DNA from: Membranipora membranacea
Taxonomy: Eukaryota > Bryozoa > Gymnolaemata > Cheilostomatida > Membraniporidae
Length of the DNA stretch: 64,000 nucleotides
Assembly (NCBI GenBank): GCA_914767715.1
Contig: OU612069.1
Coordinates: 22,441,387 to 22,505,386 of the forward strand
Reading direction: 5' to 3'
Both the position numbers and the translations under genes were made by a program. Below, piece after piece: positions 23,001 through 36,339 of the stretch (its first letter is position 1; each line of letters begins with the position of its first letter). Under the pieces are notes generated by a model that saw nothing but the letters and a program-made list of their open reading frames with translations, had not been told where the DNA came from and ran no database searches.

Positions 23001-23759
23001 CCGCAAGAAAGTATCATACTAACCTCATAAAGATCTGACATGACACTTATTGAAAATTTTAAATTTGATCTGATCTAACACGAGCAGACTTCTGCAAGTT
23101 TACTTGGTAAATAAATTGGCAAGTCAACAAAATCCCCACAATGCAGTTTCACAAAGCTGAATTGATCGAATCGTTTGGTCATTGTCAGCATGTCATCCTT
23201 GAAGCTTTCGCCCAAATCAACTGCTGACAATAATTTTGCTAGGTTTAATACTACATGCTAGCCTGTATTAAAGGTAATCCCACATTCTCATCTTAAATAA
23301 GGTAGTAAATAGTAAGTAAATATGGAAATGACCCAATGTTGGCCTGGTTGAGTTGTTAAATTCTAAATTATGCTTGATGAGATATGTTGAACCTAGGCGT
23401 TTGACAACTCGCAGATGGATGCATTGTAGTTCAATGTTTTTGAGGTTTGATAACAATTTCATAACAGGATTTAGGTTATGGAGTATAGCACACTGTAAAT
23501 TTCTGAGAATGCAATTTAGCAAAATTTTATTATTGTTATTTTGAAAAATGCTTTGTAAGCCTGATACCTTCTTACATCTCACATCTAAAGTTGATAGCCC
23601 GATAATGATCGGTGACTTGTCAAACCACCCTCTCCCTGCATCATGTAATGCAAGTCACCCGCAAGGCTAATATAATTCAAATTTCTGGGAATAGTGCAGA
23701 GTGCTATTCTAGCAAATTAAAACAGTAATGATTTGATTGATGTTTTCGTTTAGGCAGTT

Positions 23760-23950
23760 CTTATATCTAAGTTTGAAATCCCGGAAATGAGCGATGACTC
23801 GTCAAGCCACCCTCCCCCTGCGTCATGTAATACAAGTGATCCGCAAAAGTAATTTAATTCTAATTTCTGAGAATTTCCTATAGCAGATTTTTATTACTAC
23901 AAACAAAAAAAGTATTGATTCTGATTTGCTTGAAGTTTTCATCTAGGCAG
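23760..23950 (+). repeat. Extra ~190-bp tandem unit in copy 2
   Basis: The stretch from CCCGATAATGATCG to TAGGCAGTTCTTATAT occurs once in copy 1 (about 6675-6850) but twice in copy 2, ending at 23765 and again at 23957. This is a tandem gain or loss after the large duplication. Confidence 0.6.
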
Positions 23951-26191
23951 TTCTTATATCAAAAGGTTGATGGCTCGGAAATGATGGATGAATCGGTAAG
24001 CTTTAACCCCCACAACGCCCGTCTGTTATGCAATAGATCCTCAATGTTAAAATATGGAGCACATGATACATTGCAACCTGTTAGCCTGTTTCATAACTAA
24101 AATTGATATGTATTAAATTGATCTGAGATATACTACAGGTTTTTTTTCTGGTTAGGGTGCAAAGCTTTCTCATGCTCTATTCTATGCTGACACAACGTTT
24201 ACTTTTTATCACAGTTCAAACATTGTGAAAGTGCATTAAAATTATCAATGCGTGTATGTACTCAGCCCATAGCCGTGCTGTAATCTTTGTCACTAAATTA
24301 AATCCCCCTTGCACAGTAAATAGATACGTGAGGTGGTATGAGGAAATTTTGCTATTATTTTCCCTAATGGTTTAATCCGTAGTCTATGTTTAGCTTGATT
24401 CCTGCTTCTGTTGATAATTGAGGTTAAAAACTCGCCGTGGAGAATCTGGCATTTAAACCTATTATGTCAAATTGAAATATTACGATTGGAGTAATAATCC
24501 TTTTCAGAATCATAAGAACTTCTCCATCTATGATCTTGCTATTTTTATATCAGTAGGAATATTTCTTACGGTTGGGGGTGGGGGGGGAGGGGGCGTCGCA
24601 CGGTGGGCAAGAGTCTGGGGGGGCTTAGACTATATGAATACCAAATCTGTAGTTTATCATATAATCTGTTTAAGGGTAGATGGGTAGTCCACAATTCGAT
24701 ATCCATTCCTGACTTCTGACTATAAAAAGAATTAGTTTAGAATTTACTGAAGTACATAGTTTGTATAAAAACTGCTATGAGCCCAATACCACTGATAAAA
24801 AGTAAAGAAAATGAAAAAATAAACACAATTTTATAAAAGTTTCAAACAGCAGAGAAATTCTAACACCATCATTTTGATATGTCCTTGACACTATTACCAA
24901 GTAGAATGAATTACACCATATGGTTATCTCCCTCCCTGCCAGGTGGGGCAGAGTGGTGGACCTGCTTGAGTTGGGAGGCAATGGGACTTGAGTTGAAAGA
25001 CTCAAACTAAATTATCTATAAAGATCATCTACATGTTTTGCCATAACTGGAATGAGAGGAAAAAAATGTCTCTAATGATGTCTCAGAGGAACAAAGTCTT
25101 TTTAATCTTTGCCACACTTTTCCTATCCACGCTATCGTCGATTCTTTTAGAACATGGCAGATGGGAGAACTCCAAAAGCAGACAAACTCCCTATCTCCCT
25201 GGTTTTATGATGACTTGATTTAAATTAAAGACAACATGCCAAGACAATCAGCTTTTCAGGAAAGGGGAAGCAACTCCAAATTTGCTCATTGATGAATATA
25301 ATTTCCGCTCAGGTTAATGTGGACAGTCAGGGTCCTCTGACATATAAGTTCCTTTTAAAGGCATTTTGTATTAAATGTATAGTACATAAAGACTGAATTA
25401 GTCATAAAAAACTGACACGAAAACAACTCACCCACAATGCAACTCCAACCTTGAATACCCATAAAGATCAGGCCATCGTCATTCATTCATTACTGACCTG
25501 GTCCAAACTTTCAGAAAACACCGAATGAAACAGTGGATACTGGTTAATGTGGCTGTAGTTGATATCGTAGCAAGATCATATTAGATCAGTGTGTTGGGTA
25601 TCCTGATTTAGTATACCACTGTAGCATACCGACTATTGAGCTCTGTGCGCAAGGTGTGCTATGACCTGCCCACCTGCAAACTGGTAGCAAAAAATGACGC
25701 TGAATTCGTTGGCCTCTAACTCTCAACCTTTTGACTACGACAGACCTTGCGATCTGAGCCAAAATTTATGGGTACTATCAGTGATGAATATAGTAAAGAG
25801 GAGAAAAATCCCGATTTGACATGAAAACATAAGCAAAAATTGCAGAGCATTAATTCCTACCACTCTTTTTGGTACATACCATATCAATGGATGAATAATT
25901 AGACATCACAACCACTCAGCGCAAACAATCATACAATTACATGACTCATACATTGATGAGCCTATATGCCTGTTACAGCTCACAAGATGGCCATACTATC
26001 CGAGCCTTATCTCCGTTTGTGTTTTGATATTATTTGTTATGGATAACCGTAGAACAGACAATCTCAAACTGGAGTCAAACACTAGTCAGTAAGTCACTGA
26101 TTCTCGATTTAGCAGAGTATGAACAAAGAATAATGGTAACAACCATCATATCAAGATGCAGACTGGCTGAATCACAAACTTATGTGGTGAG

Positions 26192-27367
26192 CATACCTGT
26201 CAACATGGGCTAATATTTTTGAGGGACAAACCAGGCCGGGGGTCCAGGGAGCCGCCTAGGCCAACTGGCGGGGTCTGGGGCAGCGCCCCGGCCGCCGAAG
26301 CTTTTGAGCAATTACAAAGCAAAAAAGACCAAAATCCAGGCATTTTAAGCTATTAAGCTTACTCTGAATATAGATACATGGATATGACAGAGAATGTCCC
26401 ACACAATCGTACAGACAAACGAGTAAACAGATTCAATAGATATGGCTGTTGTAATGTAATTATTATTTACTGGTCTGTACAGTCTTGGCCATCTCCTTAT
26501 GTTTCATGCCAAGTGTGTGTCTGAACACATCATTAGATCCACCACCAGTTATATTAATGTCACTTTTACAGTAGTAAGTACAATGGGCATAGCCCATCCC
26601 CTGCACACTTTTCTTTAGAAAAGGGTAAGTGGTATTCCATGCATCTAAGTATTTGCATGACCTCTTTGCTTTAGGTTATGGTATTGTCTTTCTTTGATGA
26701 GATGAGAAGAATTGGACAAAAATGTGCAGAGTGTGAATTTTATATTTCCATAACTTAAGAAAAAACTTGTGAAGAGATTTTACTATTATCAAAATCATTT
26801 CTTTAGAAGTGGGACTTAACTTAGCTAGTACAATGAACAATGAACAATGAAAAATGAACAATGAACAATGAACAATGAACAATGAACAATGAACAATGAA
26901 CAATGAACAATGAACAATGAACAATGAACAATGAACAATGAACAATGAACAATGAACAATGAACAATGAACAATGAACAATGAACAATGAACAATGAACA
27001 GTGAACAATGAACAGTCAACGATGAACAATGAACAATGAACAATGAAGTTCATTGGTTAGTAACCACTCTTATCTTATCTTTTATCACAGTCTCTAACAG
27101 ATTGAATTAGGGCTACACTACACTTACAAACAATAGACATACACATCATAGTAAAACAATGTATCATCAATGTCAAAATAGTGTCATGTCCATTGCTGTT
27201 GCCAGGGCAATTGAATAAACATAATAACAGCTATTCTAACATACATGACCGATTTTTAAGCATACATAAATCATTTCCCTGGACATTTGAGGGACATTAA
27301 GTGCTTGAGGGACAATGAGCATAATCCCTGGACAATCCCGCGAGATCCGGGACAGTTGACACATATG
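26192..27367. mobile_element. Non-autonomous hAT-like element in copy 2
   Basis: Flanked by an 8-bp target duplication GTGGTGAG (26184-26191 and 27368-27375); copy 1 has the single site at 9102. Termini CATACCTGTCAAC and, inverted, CATATGTGTCAAC. An 8-bp duplication and such ends are typical of the hAT superfamily. At 1176 bp with no transposase-like ORF it must have moved in trans. It carries a GC-rich left part (26230-26295) and a long heptamer array. Confidence 0.85.
26831..27047. repeat. (AATGAAC)n heptamer microsatellite inside the hAT element
   Basis: About 31 near-perfect AATGAAC units with a few substitutions at both edges. A 7-base unit with no in-frame stops gives long open frames on the minus strand whose product would repeat F-I-V-H-C-S-L; these frames are an artefact of the repeat. 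Confidence 0.95.
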
Positions 27368-29012
27368 GTGGTGAGAACAAAATATTCACTTGAACCACAT
27401 GCTGGTTAATCCCATCAGGTAATTTGATGGCAGTAACTCACTGAGTGAACTTGGTTGAGTTGCTGATATTGCCCTGTGTCTACTTATTTTAGCGTACATG
27501 GTGTGTTCTTGTTTATTTTACACCAAGCACGAGAGGACAGATATAGAAAATCTATCACCAAAATAAATTTTTTTTCCTTTGTGTAACCTCAGATAACCTT
27601 TGAGGGAGGTACTATTTTGTATTTGATGTCAAAATTAGCAAAAGTGTTGAGTATAGCAGGGAGAATATCCGCAGCATAAACAAAAAACCACTCGGTGCCA
27701 TTAGAGTCAGCCAAATAATTTGTTTAACAACATCAAAGCATTAAAAAAAATAGTTTTTTAATCTCCATTTCTAAACTTCCATAGCTCGGTTGCTTCGATG
27801 AGACACAGTATCATGGTAATAAATAATCCATATTGACCCTGCAGACAAGGTATGACCGGGTCAAAAATAATCTGTATGTAGGATAACTGACAAAGTACCC
27901 GTTTGTGTGCCAATATTTCTGTTTGAAAAAAAGACAATCGTAGTGAAATAACTCAGCAATCTGTGGGTTTGGTCTTTACGACTATGTAGCTGAATTCATC
28001 TCCCAGTGGCTATGCATATCTTTTTGAAGCAGGCTTTTAGAGCTAGCAAGACAGCATGATTCATATATAACACAATGGCGAAATAAATAGAGGTGCTGTA
28101 CCCCGGTGTTATAAAAAAAGGGACATGACAACAACATACCCACAATGCAACTCCATCCTGAAATCCCCAGAAAGATCAGCCCATTGTCATTTATTCATTA
28201 CTGACCTGGTCAAGCTTCAGAAAAATAAATTAATAAGGTTGATAATAGTTTGATGAATAGTTAACTGCTTAGATTTAACCAGAGATACCTGGATTTTGGG
28301 GTTCAGCTCAGAGAACTCAGGGGATTTAAGAACATGAGCAAATAAATCAGATTTCCCCCATATTCATCTTGGGTGAGGAATTCCAGAATATACAGTTGAT
28401 TTAGTTTGGTCTTGCTGCATAAAAATGTAAGCTGAAGATGTCACCTAATTACCAATGGAATTAATCTGTAGAGCCCTATGTTGCACTCTAGGTTTTTCGT
28501 CCGGACATTGTTGAGAAAACTTGCAGATCCCCAAAAACCCAAAGGACTTTTTGTGCCTTTGTGTATTTGCAAAACTCAGGATTTAAATCCTCTGGGGTTT
28601 AGAACTCTGATGTAGTTGATGTCAAACCAAGAATATATCTGAACTATTGGAGATCCTGAGTTAGAATCCAGCTGCCGTTTACTGACTACTGAGCTCTGTG
28701 TTTCAGGTTTGCTCTGACCTGCCTGCAAACTGTGAGCATCAAATACGATGGCCATGCCCTGAAGGCACCTCTATTATCAGCCTAAGGCTAAGATAAATCT
28801 TGCAATCTTGGCCAACATTTATTGGTATTTCCAGTGTCTGGGTGTAATACAGATTCTTCAAGAGGAGGAACCCCCGATCCGACATGAAAGCATACACAAA
28901 ATTGTAAAGCATTAATTCCAGCCATTCTTTTTGATGCATATCACAGTGATTGATGAATAATTAGACATCACAACCCCTCAGTGTTAACATGTTTAAATAA
29001 CAAGACCAACAC

Positions 29013-32000
29013 CCCAGCAAACGGTGAACATTATGACAATGTTTTGTATACAAATATATTTAATATTACATTCTGCTAATGTTAGGCTAACATCGTGTAA
29101 AAATGATAGGCTTTGGTTATTGTCTAATAGGTTACGGAATGGTAATCACAATGTTCAGATTCTGTTATAGCAGAATCTTCAGATCTGAGTATTTGTCAAA
29201 TGTTATTTTTAATGTGATGACAACTTCATTATGTAATGACAAGAAAACAGCTCATAATTAACGCTTAAATGTTGTTATGATAATGCTATAAAATAACATT
29301 TGATTGTAACAATGTTATAGCATCACAGTTCTTCCATCATGACAACATTGTTTTATGATCATCTTATGAGGATTATTTTATAACGCTGTGACAACCACAT
29401 TATAACCAATGATCTCGCTAAAATCAAAAGGTATCATAGTAGTGTTTTTTCATAACACTGTCACAACATTCAGTGTATTCTCTTATCATAATGCTTACAC
29501 ATCTTCATTACCATAATGATAAGAGAATGTTGTTTTGTCCTCTCAATTAAAAGCGTGACTGTAATGCTTTGTTATCCAAAAGGTCTGAAAATCATTTATT
29601 CTAAGGTTTGAGATGACACAAAAGGTTTGAAAAGAGCCAGTTCCCAATGCCCCATAGATGACAACCGGTGCCTAACTGGTGAAAGCCATTCACATAATCC
29701 CTAACAATAACAATTATTCACTAACAGTAACAGTGCTCAGTTCATTGTTAATTACTGAAAATGTTACATAATGTTTTCTTGAGAAGCAAGGTTTGAATGA
29801 ACATTACTACACACATCTCAAGATAAGCTGGGTCAGAAGCTTGTTTTCCAGCCAAAGAAGGAGTAAAGCTTAGATAATTCGCCATGATCAATCTCAGCTT
29901 AGGCGAATCTCTATTTGTATCAGTATCATAGATCTGATTCATGCAGATAAATTTTCAGATGGAGCAATGCTGTCGCAATTACCTATTAGCAGTGTTTTAC
30001 TCATTAGAAATGTTGATGCTGACATTTTTTGTAAACCACAGCCCTACATTTCACTACATGGAAATCTTGATTACTATTAACCGCCGCTAATTCTAAGTAT
30101 AGACTTGTTTGTCATCATTTTATGCACCACTTTCTTGTCAAGACTCGTACAGCCAACCAGCTAATTGACGAGCCTCCATTTTGTATCAACTTATATTTCT
30201 GTTTTACGCTGCGCTCCAATTTATCCTTACGATGTAGCCTGCAGCATTATTACAGACGCAGTGTCACCGCACAAGTTGTAAGTTTTGCATTATTTTATAC
30301 CATACACTTGCTTTGATGTTTGATTTTTATGAAATAACTCGTATGTCATATAGTAATATGCTACCAGTATCTCAAGTTGTCAAATTTGATGTCAATTACG
30401 GACTGAGTACCTGTGCTTCCTGCTTCTTATAGACTTATTTCACTTCCTTAGGTAGAGATGATTATTACTTCTATACCAGTTATCCTAACTAGGAAGATTT
30501 ACGCAACATATGTAAGAGGGCGATAATTTTGTAAGTTTATTGTGTATTTACATGCAGCCTAACCACATTATGTTCATCTGTTCATTGTCCCATCGCATTC
30601 TTATTATGGTCATGTCACAGTGTTTCATTATGTAACGGCCGGAATTTATCGGCTACTAAATTTTATCGAATAATGACTTTGATAATTACTAAAAATATCC
30701 TGCTTGTATTTTAAACAATTTTCCAAGGAATGTTCTTTCCAATGCATAAACGAATTGTTTTTAATTCACAGGGTACAACAACCAATAAAATGTTCGTTGC
30801 CGACCCCTTCGATGTGTATGCTATCTAGCCTAGCGTCTCTATACTACTACTAGTACACTATTAATTCTGAACGGATTAATTTCACCGCGGTAAAGGATTG
30901 AAACAGTCAGTACTCCAAGAAAATGGTAAGTTGCCGCCTAAGATGTCAATAATCATTAATGTGATATGCGTGCCATTTTTTATGCGTAGTTTTTTTTTAT
31001 CTTCCTGTTGTTTTGAATTGTGAAGAGATTGACCCTTATTGCAAGTTGAGGGCGTTTTGCTTGATTGTAAAGTGCATGATCGTATTAAGCGTACTTTCAT
31101 TGTATTGGCACCTCTGTGTCAGTAACTGGATATAGCTAAAAATCTGGTAGCTTCTACTTGATTGATTGACATGCTAGTAATACCCTTTAAAAACTCAAGC
31201 AAGCTACTTGACTTCAGTTTTACAATGGTTGGCTGTAGGAAGTTGAAGGAAGTAAGACTGTGTGTGTGTGTAGGAGATGCAAAAATTCATTGTCAAATTG
31301 ATATTCTATTGTATTGTAGGGGCACTGATACAGCAGTGTTATACCCAGAAGGAAATAGATATGAAAATAGCCGACGTACTGAGAGCTGCCCCTCACTAAA
31401 AGGGTGGCAAAAAATAAAAGGTAACTTTTTGAAGGACTTGATATATGATAAGAGTTCCCTCAATTGAATTTTTATTATCCTAAACATGTTTTGCATGCAA
31501 ATATTCTGGCAAGCACAATTAATTTCAAAGGATTGACTTCTGAATTACCAATTATTTTTTAATATTTTGCATTTGAGATTTAAATTCAACTTAGAGTTGT
31601 AGTGACACTGACAAAGGGAAGACAGCTCAGTATTCACATAATAAACCTTTTCTCACATTGTCCCTAACCACTTAGAAATATTTGCTGAAATTGTTTGGTA
31701 ATTAATGGCGGTATTCATAAACACCATCGCTATAATCCATCAAATATGATATAGCTACGAATTTGAAGTGTGATTTATTGTGAATATATATCTAACATAT
31801 CCTTTTTTCTATTTTCTGTTACAGCTTCTGTCTAACATGGCACAAAGGAATCCCGAGATGATTGGATGACTCTGATGGATAGATGCTATATTCCTCCCAT
31901 TTTCCAATACTAAACTTTCTTATCTTCTTCCCTTATTTTCATAAGTTTTTGCATCATTTCAATTGAATGCCCCATGCATCATCAGTTATTACAACATATT

Positions 32001-32534
32001 TTGTTCTTATTTTTGTGGATTTCTTATATTTTGTGGATATTAATAAAATGCAGAATTATTACATGATTTGTAAATTTATCTTTCAAGATTTCATGATCTT
32101 ATAAAGTTGCACACTACTTGTCTTTGATGCAGAGTTTGATAAGTTATAATTTCGATTAAATTCTTGACAATTAAAAAATATGCATGTAATAATATGGCAA
32201 TGTTGCCAAAATGTTACCATGCCATATAAATAGGCTTCCTCATGAAGACGATACTGCACCATCATTCTTCAATGTTATTTCATAACATTTTTATAACATG
32301 GAAATCTGCTGTCACCTAGCGTTATTGTAACGTTATAAAATAATGCTCTCACGATGTCGGGTAACAACGTTTGAAAGCTGTTAATCAGTAATATTTAAAA
32401 TAACATGACCATAACGTTAAAACGTGTCCACAGTTTTCGCAACTATAACATCACACAAAAACGCTCTGACGAGGAATCTTGAATGTTATAGCAACGTTAT
32501 CATACTGTTATAGAAATGTTTGCCGTTTGCTGGG
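29013..32534. mobile_element. 3.5-kb DNA transposon with CCCAGCAAACGG termini, copy 2 only
   Basis: Perfect 12-bp terminal inverted repeats CCCAGCAAACGG. The empty site in copy 1 (ACCAACACGTGAC, near 11144) shows that two bases, AC, were duplicated. Subterminal regions (to about 29570 and from about 32260) are full of ATAACATT/AATGTTAT-type motifs in both orientations. No transposase ORF is evident, so it is probably non-autonomous. I cannot assign the superfamily; the 2-bp duplication narrows it. Possible cargo exon at 31320-31420. Confidence 0.85.
31320..31420 (+). other. Possible captured exon inside the transposon
   Basis: Acceptor ATTGTATTGTAG and donor AAAAG|GTAACT bracket 101 bases open in one frame (G-T-D-T-A-V-L-Y-P-E-G-N...K-G-W-Q-K-I-K). 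Another good donor follows AAAATG at 30925, a possible acceptor TTCTGTTACAG precedes 31825, and AATAAA lies at about 32041. The set resembles a small spliced transcript, but no homologous protein is recognised. Confidence 0.25.
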
Positions 32535-33427
32535 ACGTGACTGTTTCAGCGCACATGATCTATCAGATATCAAGTACTATCAGAACCTTATTTTAGTATG
32601 TGCTGTGAATTTGTTCGTTATGGATAACCACACAAAACAGTTTCAAACCAGAGCCAAACACTAGTAAGTAAGCCACTCATTCCATATTAACAGGGTTTGA
32701 ACAAACTGGAAAGGTAACAACCATCATAACAAGATGCAGGCTGTCTGAATCAACAATTTATGAGGTGAGAAATAATTCACTTTTACCACATGATGGTAGA
32801 TCCAATCAGATAATCTGATGGCAGTCACTCAGCCTAGCTGGGCGAACTTGGTTGTGTTGCTGATAATACTAATATTATCATTCCTTGTGTGTTGTTTTTT
32901 ATTGCACCCAGCATGAAACGGCAGAAATAGATCATCATCTATCTATCACCAAGATAAATTCTTTTTGCCATTGAGTAAATTTTGTCAGTGTAAACTCTGA
33001 TATCCTTTGAGGGAGCTAGTATTTTGTTTTTGATGTAAAAAATGGCCTCAGTGTCGGGTATTTAGCAGGGTGAATATCCGCAGCAATAAGCAAAAACTGT
33101 TTGTGCCAAAACAGTCAGCAAAATAATTGCTTTAACATCATCAAAGCATTGCACAAGAGTTATAATCACCATTTTTAAACTTCCATAGCTCGGTTGCTTT
33201 CATGATACACAGTAGCATGGTACAAAATAATTCCTATCGATCCCGCGGACAAGGTGTGACCGGGTCAAAAATATTTAGTATATAAGATAAGACACAAGAT
33301 ACCTGTGGCTCTGCCAACATATATGATTGACATAAAAACAGATCAGCAAGACTTGGGTAGGGTCTGAAAGAAATTGTAGATGAATTCGTTGTTAATCTGC
33401 GCAATCAGATCATTATTATTTGGGTAG

Positions 33428-33887
33428 GCAATATAACACAATCGTTAAGCTCGCTTGCTGTTCACTGCGAGGCGATTGGTGCCATAGGATTGGACAGTTG
33501 GAGTACCAGATGGGGAGCTTTCAATGTAAATTGTTCCAGTCCCTAGCAACCTCCCGTGTATACCTCTCCTGTGGTGATCCATTAAATAACCTATATTGAG
33601 AGAAAGCATCGCATAAGCGATAATGCTGGTATTTGAGTATAAAAAAGGGAATGGGCTGCATATTTACTAGTGGAGAATAGCGGGCTAGTTAATCAGCGCA
33701 CTCAGCTAAATTTTATTTTGCGATGGCAAGATGGTACATTCAGTAAGCTAGTTATTCACTGCCAGGTTATTGGTGCCGCTGGAGTCGACGGTTCGAGTTC
33801 CAACAACATCCTGTGGCTAAAGAATTGAATACCGATATTAAGAGAAAGCATCGCATAAGCAATTATGCTGGTACTGTAGTATAAAAT
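33428..33887 (+). promoter_or_regulatory. Upstream cassettes of gene A copy 2
   Basis: Counterparts of 12042-12502. The first cassette has its dyad from 33605 and TATA-like box at 33638-33645. The second has its AGCATCGCAT segment from 33847 and TATAAAAT at 33880-33887, 64 bases before the ATG. The A and B boxes are unchanged. Confidence 0.6.
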
Positions 33888-33943
33888 AGTTTGTAAGGAA
33901 CTGATTCACTCAAAACCTATACAGTTGTATCTCTTGCACCAAC

Positions 33944-35001
33944 ATGATCTGCAAGATAATTATCATCACTATCGCAGCGTTACTGATTCTTTCAGTTTCA
34001 GGTGAGCATACATTTATTATACTTCTGGAAACATTATTTATCAGCTGCTCTATAATTTTTATATTGCTGCTCATCGTTCTCCTTATATGCCACAACCAGC
34101 TGTAACAGACACATCTAATTGACATTACCTCTTCAAATAATGGGATTAGGCAAATAAAAAGCAGCCAATGGTTTTGTGTACTCAATTCATCAATGTAGCG
34201 TCATCTGAGTATCTCTTACTTAAATCCAGTTTGACTTGGGTACTTGAATATAGAGACTGGCCATCACGATCCCATGACTTGGCCTGACTTTCATAACCAC
34301 CATGCAGGTCTTGTGGAAATTTTAACAAGGTCATTTTTCCAACTAGGCCATGGCCTATTTATGATGATGGGTTTGTACAAAGAAGAGTAGCAACATTTCA
34401 GCGATTTAAGGTTTAATAAACGAAGTCAGAGATCTCAAAATATCAATAAAAATTTAGAAATGTTTTTTTAAACCAAACATTATTTTTTGTTCATAACACA
34501 TGGATAGACTCTCATCGGCATGTTTGGTTCACTGATAGTGTCTGTATTCTTTGCATTTCTGTCTAAAGGAAATATCTAACTGCAAATTCACTTGTACTTC
34601 GATTTTACAGCTGGCATGACAACAAACGTGGCTGGAGCGGAAAGATGTAATACATTTTGGACTGATGAAAATTTATGTAAGTTACTTCATATCATATTAT
34701 AAAAAGTCCGATTGTATAAAACATTCTTACATTTTTCGTAATACACCTTTATTTATCACCAAATTTTATTGGTAGATCGGTAACGATACGCTATGTAGTG
34801 CAGCTTAATTGTGTATATATTTATCTAAGACTATTTTGTATCCATTCACTAGGTCACAATGCAGTGATATTTTACTCCTTAGTCCCAGTCCAAGAGAGGA
34901 TTAACACATGTAAAGATGACGTCGAAAAGAACTGTAACCATTGGCCTGAAGACACCATCCAAATAGGAGAAGAATTAAAAATTAAAATCAGTGGAGTCTA
35001 A
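33944..35001 (+). CDS. Gene A copy 2: small secreted four-cysteine protein, 90 aa
   Basis: Exons 33944-34001, 34611-34676 and 34853-35001, with the same phases and splice sites as copy 1. By eye all three exons are identical to copy 1, while flanking introns differ at a few sites. The precursor has a signal peptide (1-19) and cysteines at 32, 42, 61 and 69. Promoter cassettes and the poly(A) signal (35012-35017) are also preserved, so both copies look able to be expressed. Function unknown. Identity may reflect recent duplication, gene conversion or purifying selection; synonymous and intronic comparison would separate these. Confidence 0.75.
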
Positions 35002-36187
35002 TTCTGATTCTAATAAAGAAATACATATGCCAATATGAGATAATATAAAAATAATTTAATATCCATTCTACTTTCATGGAAGTATTTTGTTGCCAGGTTG
35101 TCAGGCAGGGATCTCAATACAACCAATATCATGCGAAGGAATCATTCACATGCTCAAGAAAGTTTTCATTGGGTTCGGACAAATGGCAGCCGCTCGGCAG
35201 CTTATCAAATACAGTCTAGACGCATCCTAGAAAACATTCCTCTGTTGATGATGGGTTAAGATAATATCATTACCTCCCACATGATTATTTGTACAATTCA
35301 TACTGATTTCTTTACCATTGGCTTTCAAATTTTGCAATTGATGGCACCAGATTTTCTTTTGGAAGGATTCATTCCATCTAGCTCTAAAACCTTTTTTATA
35401 GACAAACATCTATTATGTTATCACAGCGATCAATTAAGACAAAAACTTATTTTTAACTCTTCCAGTACAGATACGCTCATCAACCGAACTTACTCATTTT
35501 AAACAACTACTATCGAAGCATTTTCAGTCTCGTTAGTTTTCATGACTAGTGTATATTTTGTCCCTCCGATTGGGGGCCTTTAATGTTCTAGTGTGTAAGC
35601 AAATCAGTGTCAAGCGCAAACCAACAGAAACATGCGTCCTGCAGGTGCAGTAGTAAATCATTTAATAAAAGTAACACCCAGCATAGCAGAAAGCAAATGA
35701 TGTGGTGAGAACTGATTAATTCACTTTCACCACATCCTGGTAGATGACATCAGCCGAGTGATTTTATTGAGTTGCTGATATTACTCATTTTACCATTCAC
35801 TATTTTTCTTGCACCCAGCATAAATTTACAGAAAATAATATTTAGTCGCACACTTCAGTTTGGTAATCTATGATAACGTTTCATTCAGATAGTTTCAGTA
35901 TTAGTTCTTAAAATAAGTGTAAGTGTCGAGTATAGTAGGGTGAGATTGCATCATCTCGCCATCCTGAAAAAAGACAAGACCAGATCGACAAGCCAGATAT
36001 TCACAATTATAGAAATGCATTCAAATCCCAGCACAAGCTCATACCCACCATTGCCACCCTATCAACACAGCATTTGTGTAAGGTAATGCCAATGAGTCAG
36101 ATGCATTTATGACAATTGATAACGACATGTCATCAGGAGATGAACCGAGCTACATATAATATCAAATCTGTATCTCGGTGCACAAAC

Positions 36188-36244
36188 ATGAACAGTAAGC
36201 TAATTATCATCACCATCATGGCATTACTAATACTTTCAGTTGCG
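36188..36244 (+). pseudogene. Orphan signal-peptide exon, copy 2 of 14803
   Basis: Same first 22 codons as the exon at 14803 and the same defective donor (GCGGTTAATG). After K-L-H-K the frame diverges from copy 1 through indels and stops after 45 residues, which supports a non-coding state downstream. Confidence 0.5.
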
Positions 36245-36339
36245 GTTAATGCTAAACTTCATAAATATTATCTCTATGCTGCAGTTACTACCCCTGCTAT
36301 ACTCGACACTATTACTAATCTATAGAACTAATTTTGGAA

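Noticed and set aside
26821-27050. CRISPR-like array
   Set aside because: Seven-base head-to-tail repeats without spacers in a eukaryotic genome; a microsatellite.
26676-27053. Long minus-strand open frames with a repeating F-I-V-H-C-S-L product
   Set aside because: They come entirely from the AATGAAC heptamer array, which is open in all three frames on that strand; not a protein gene.
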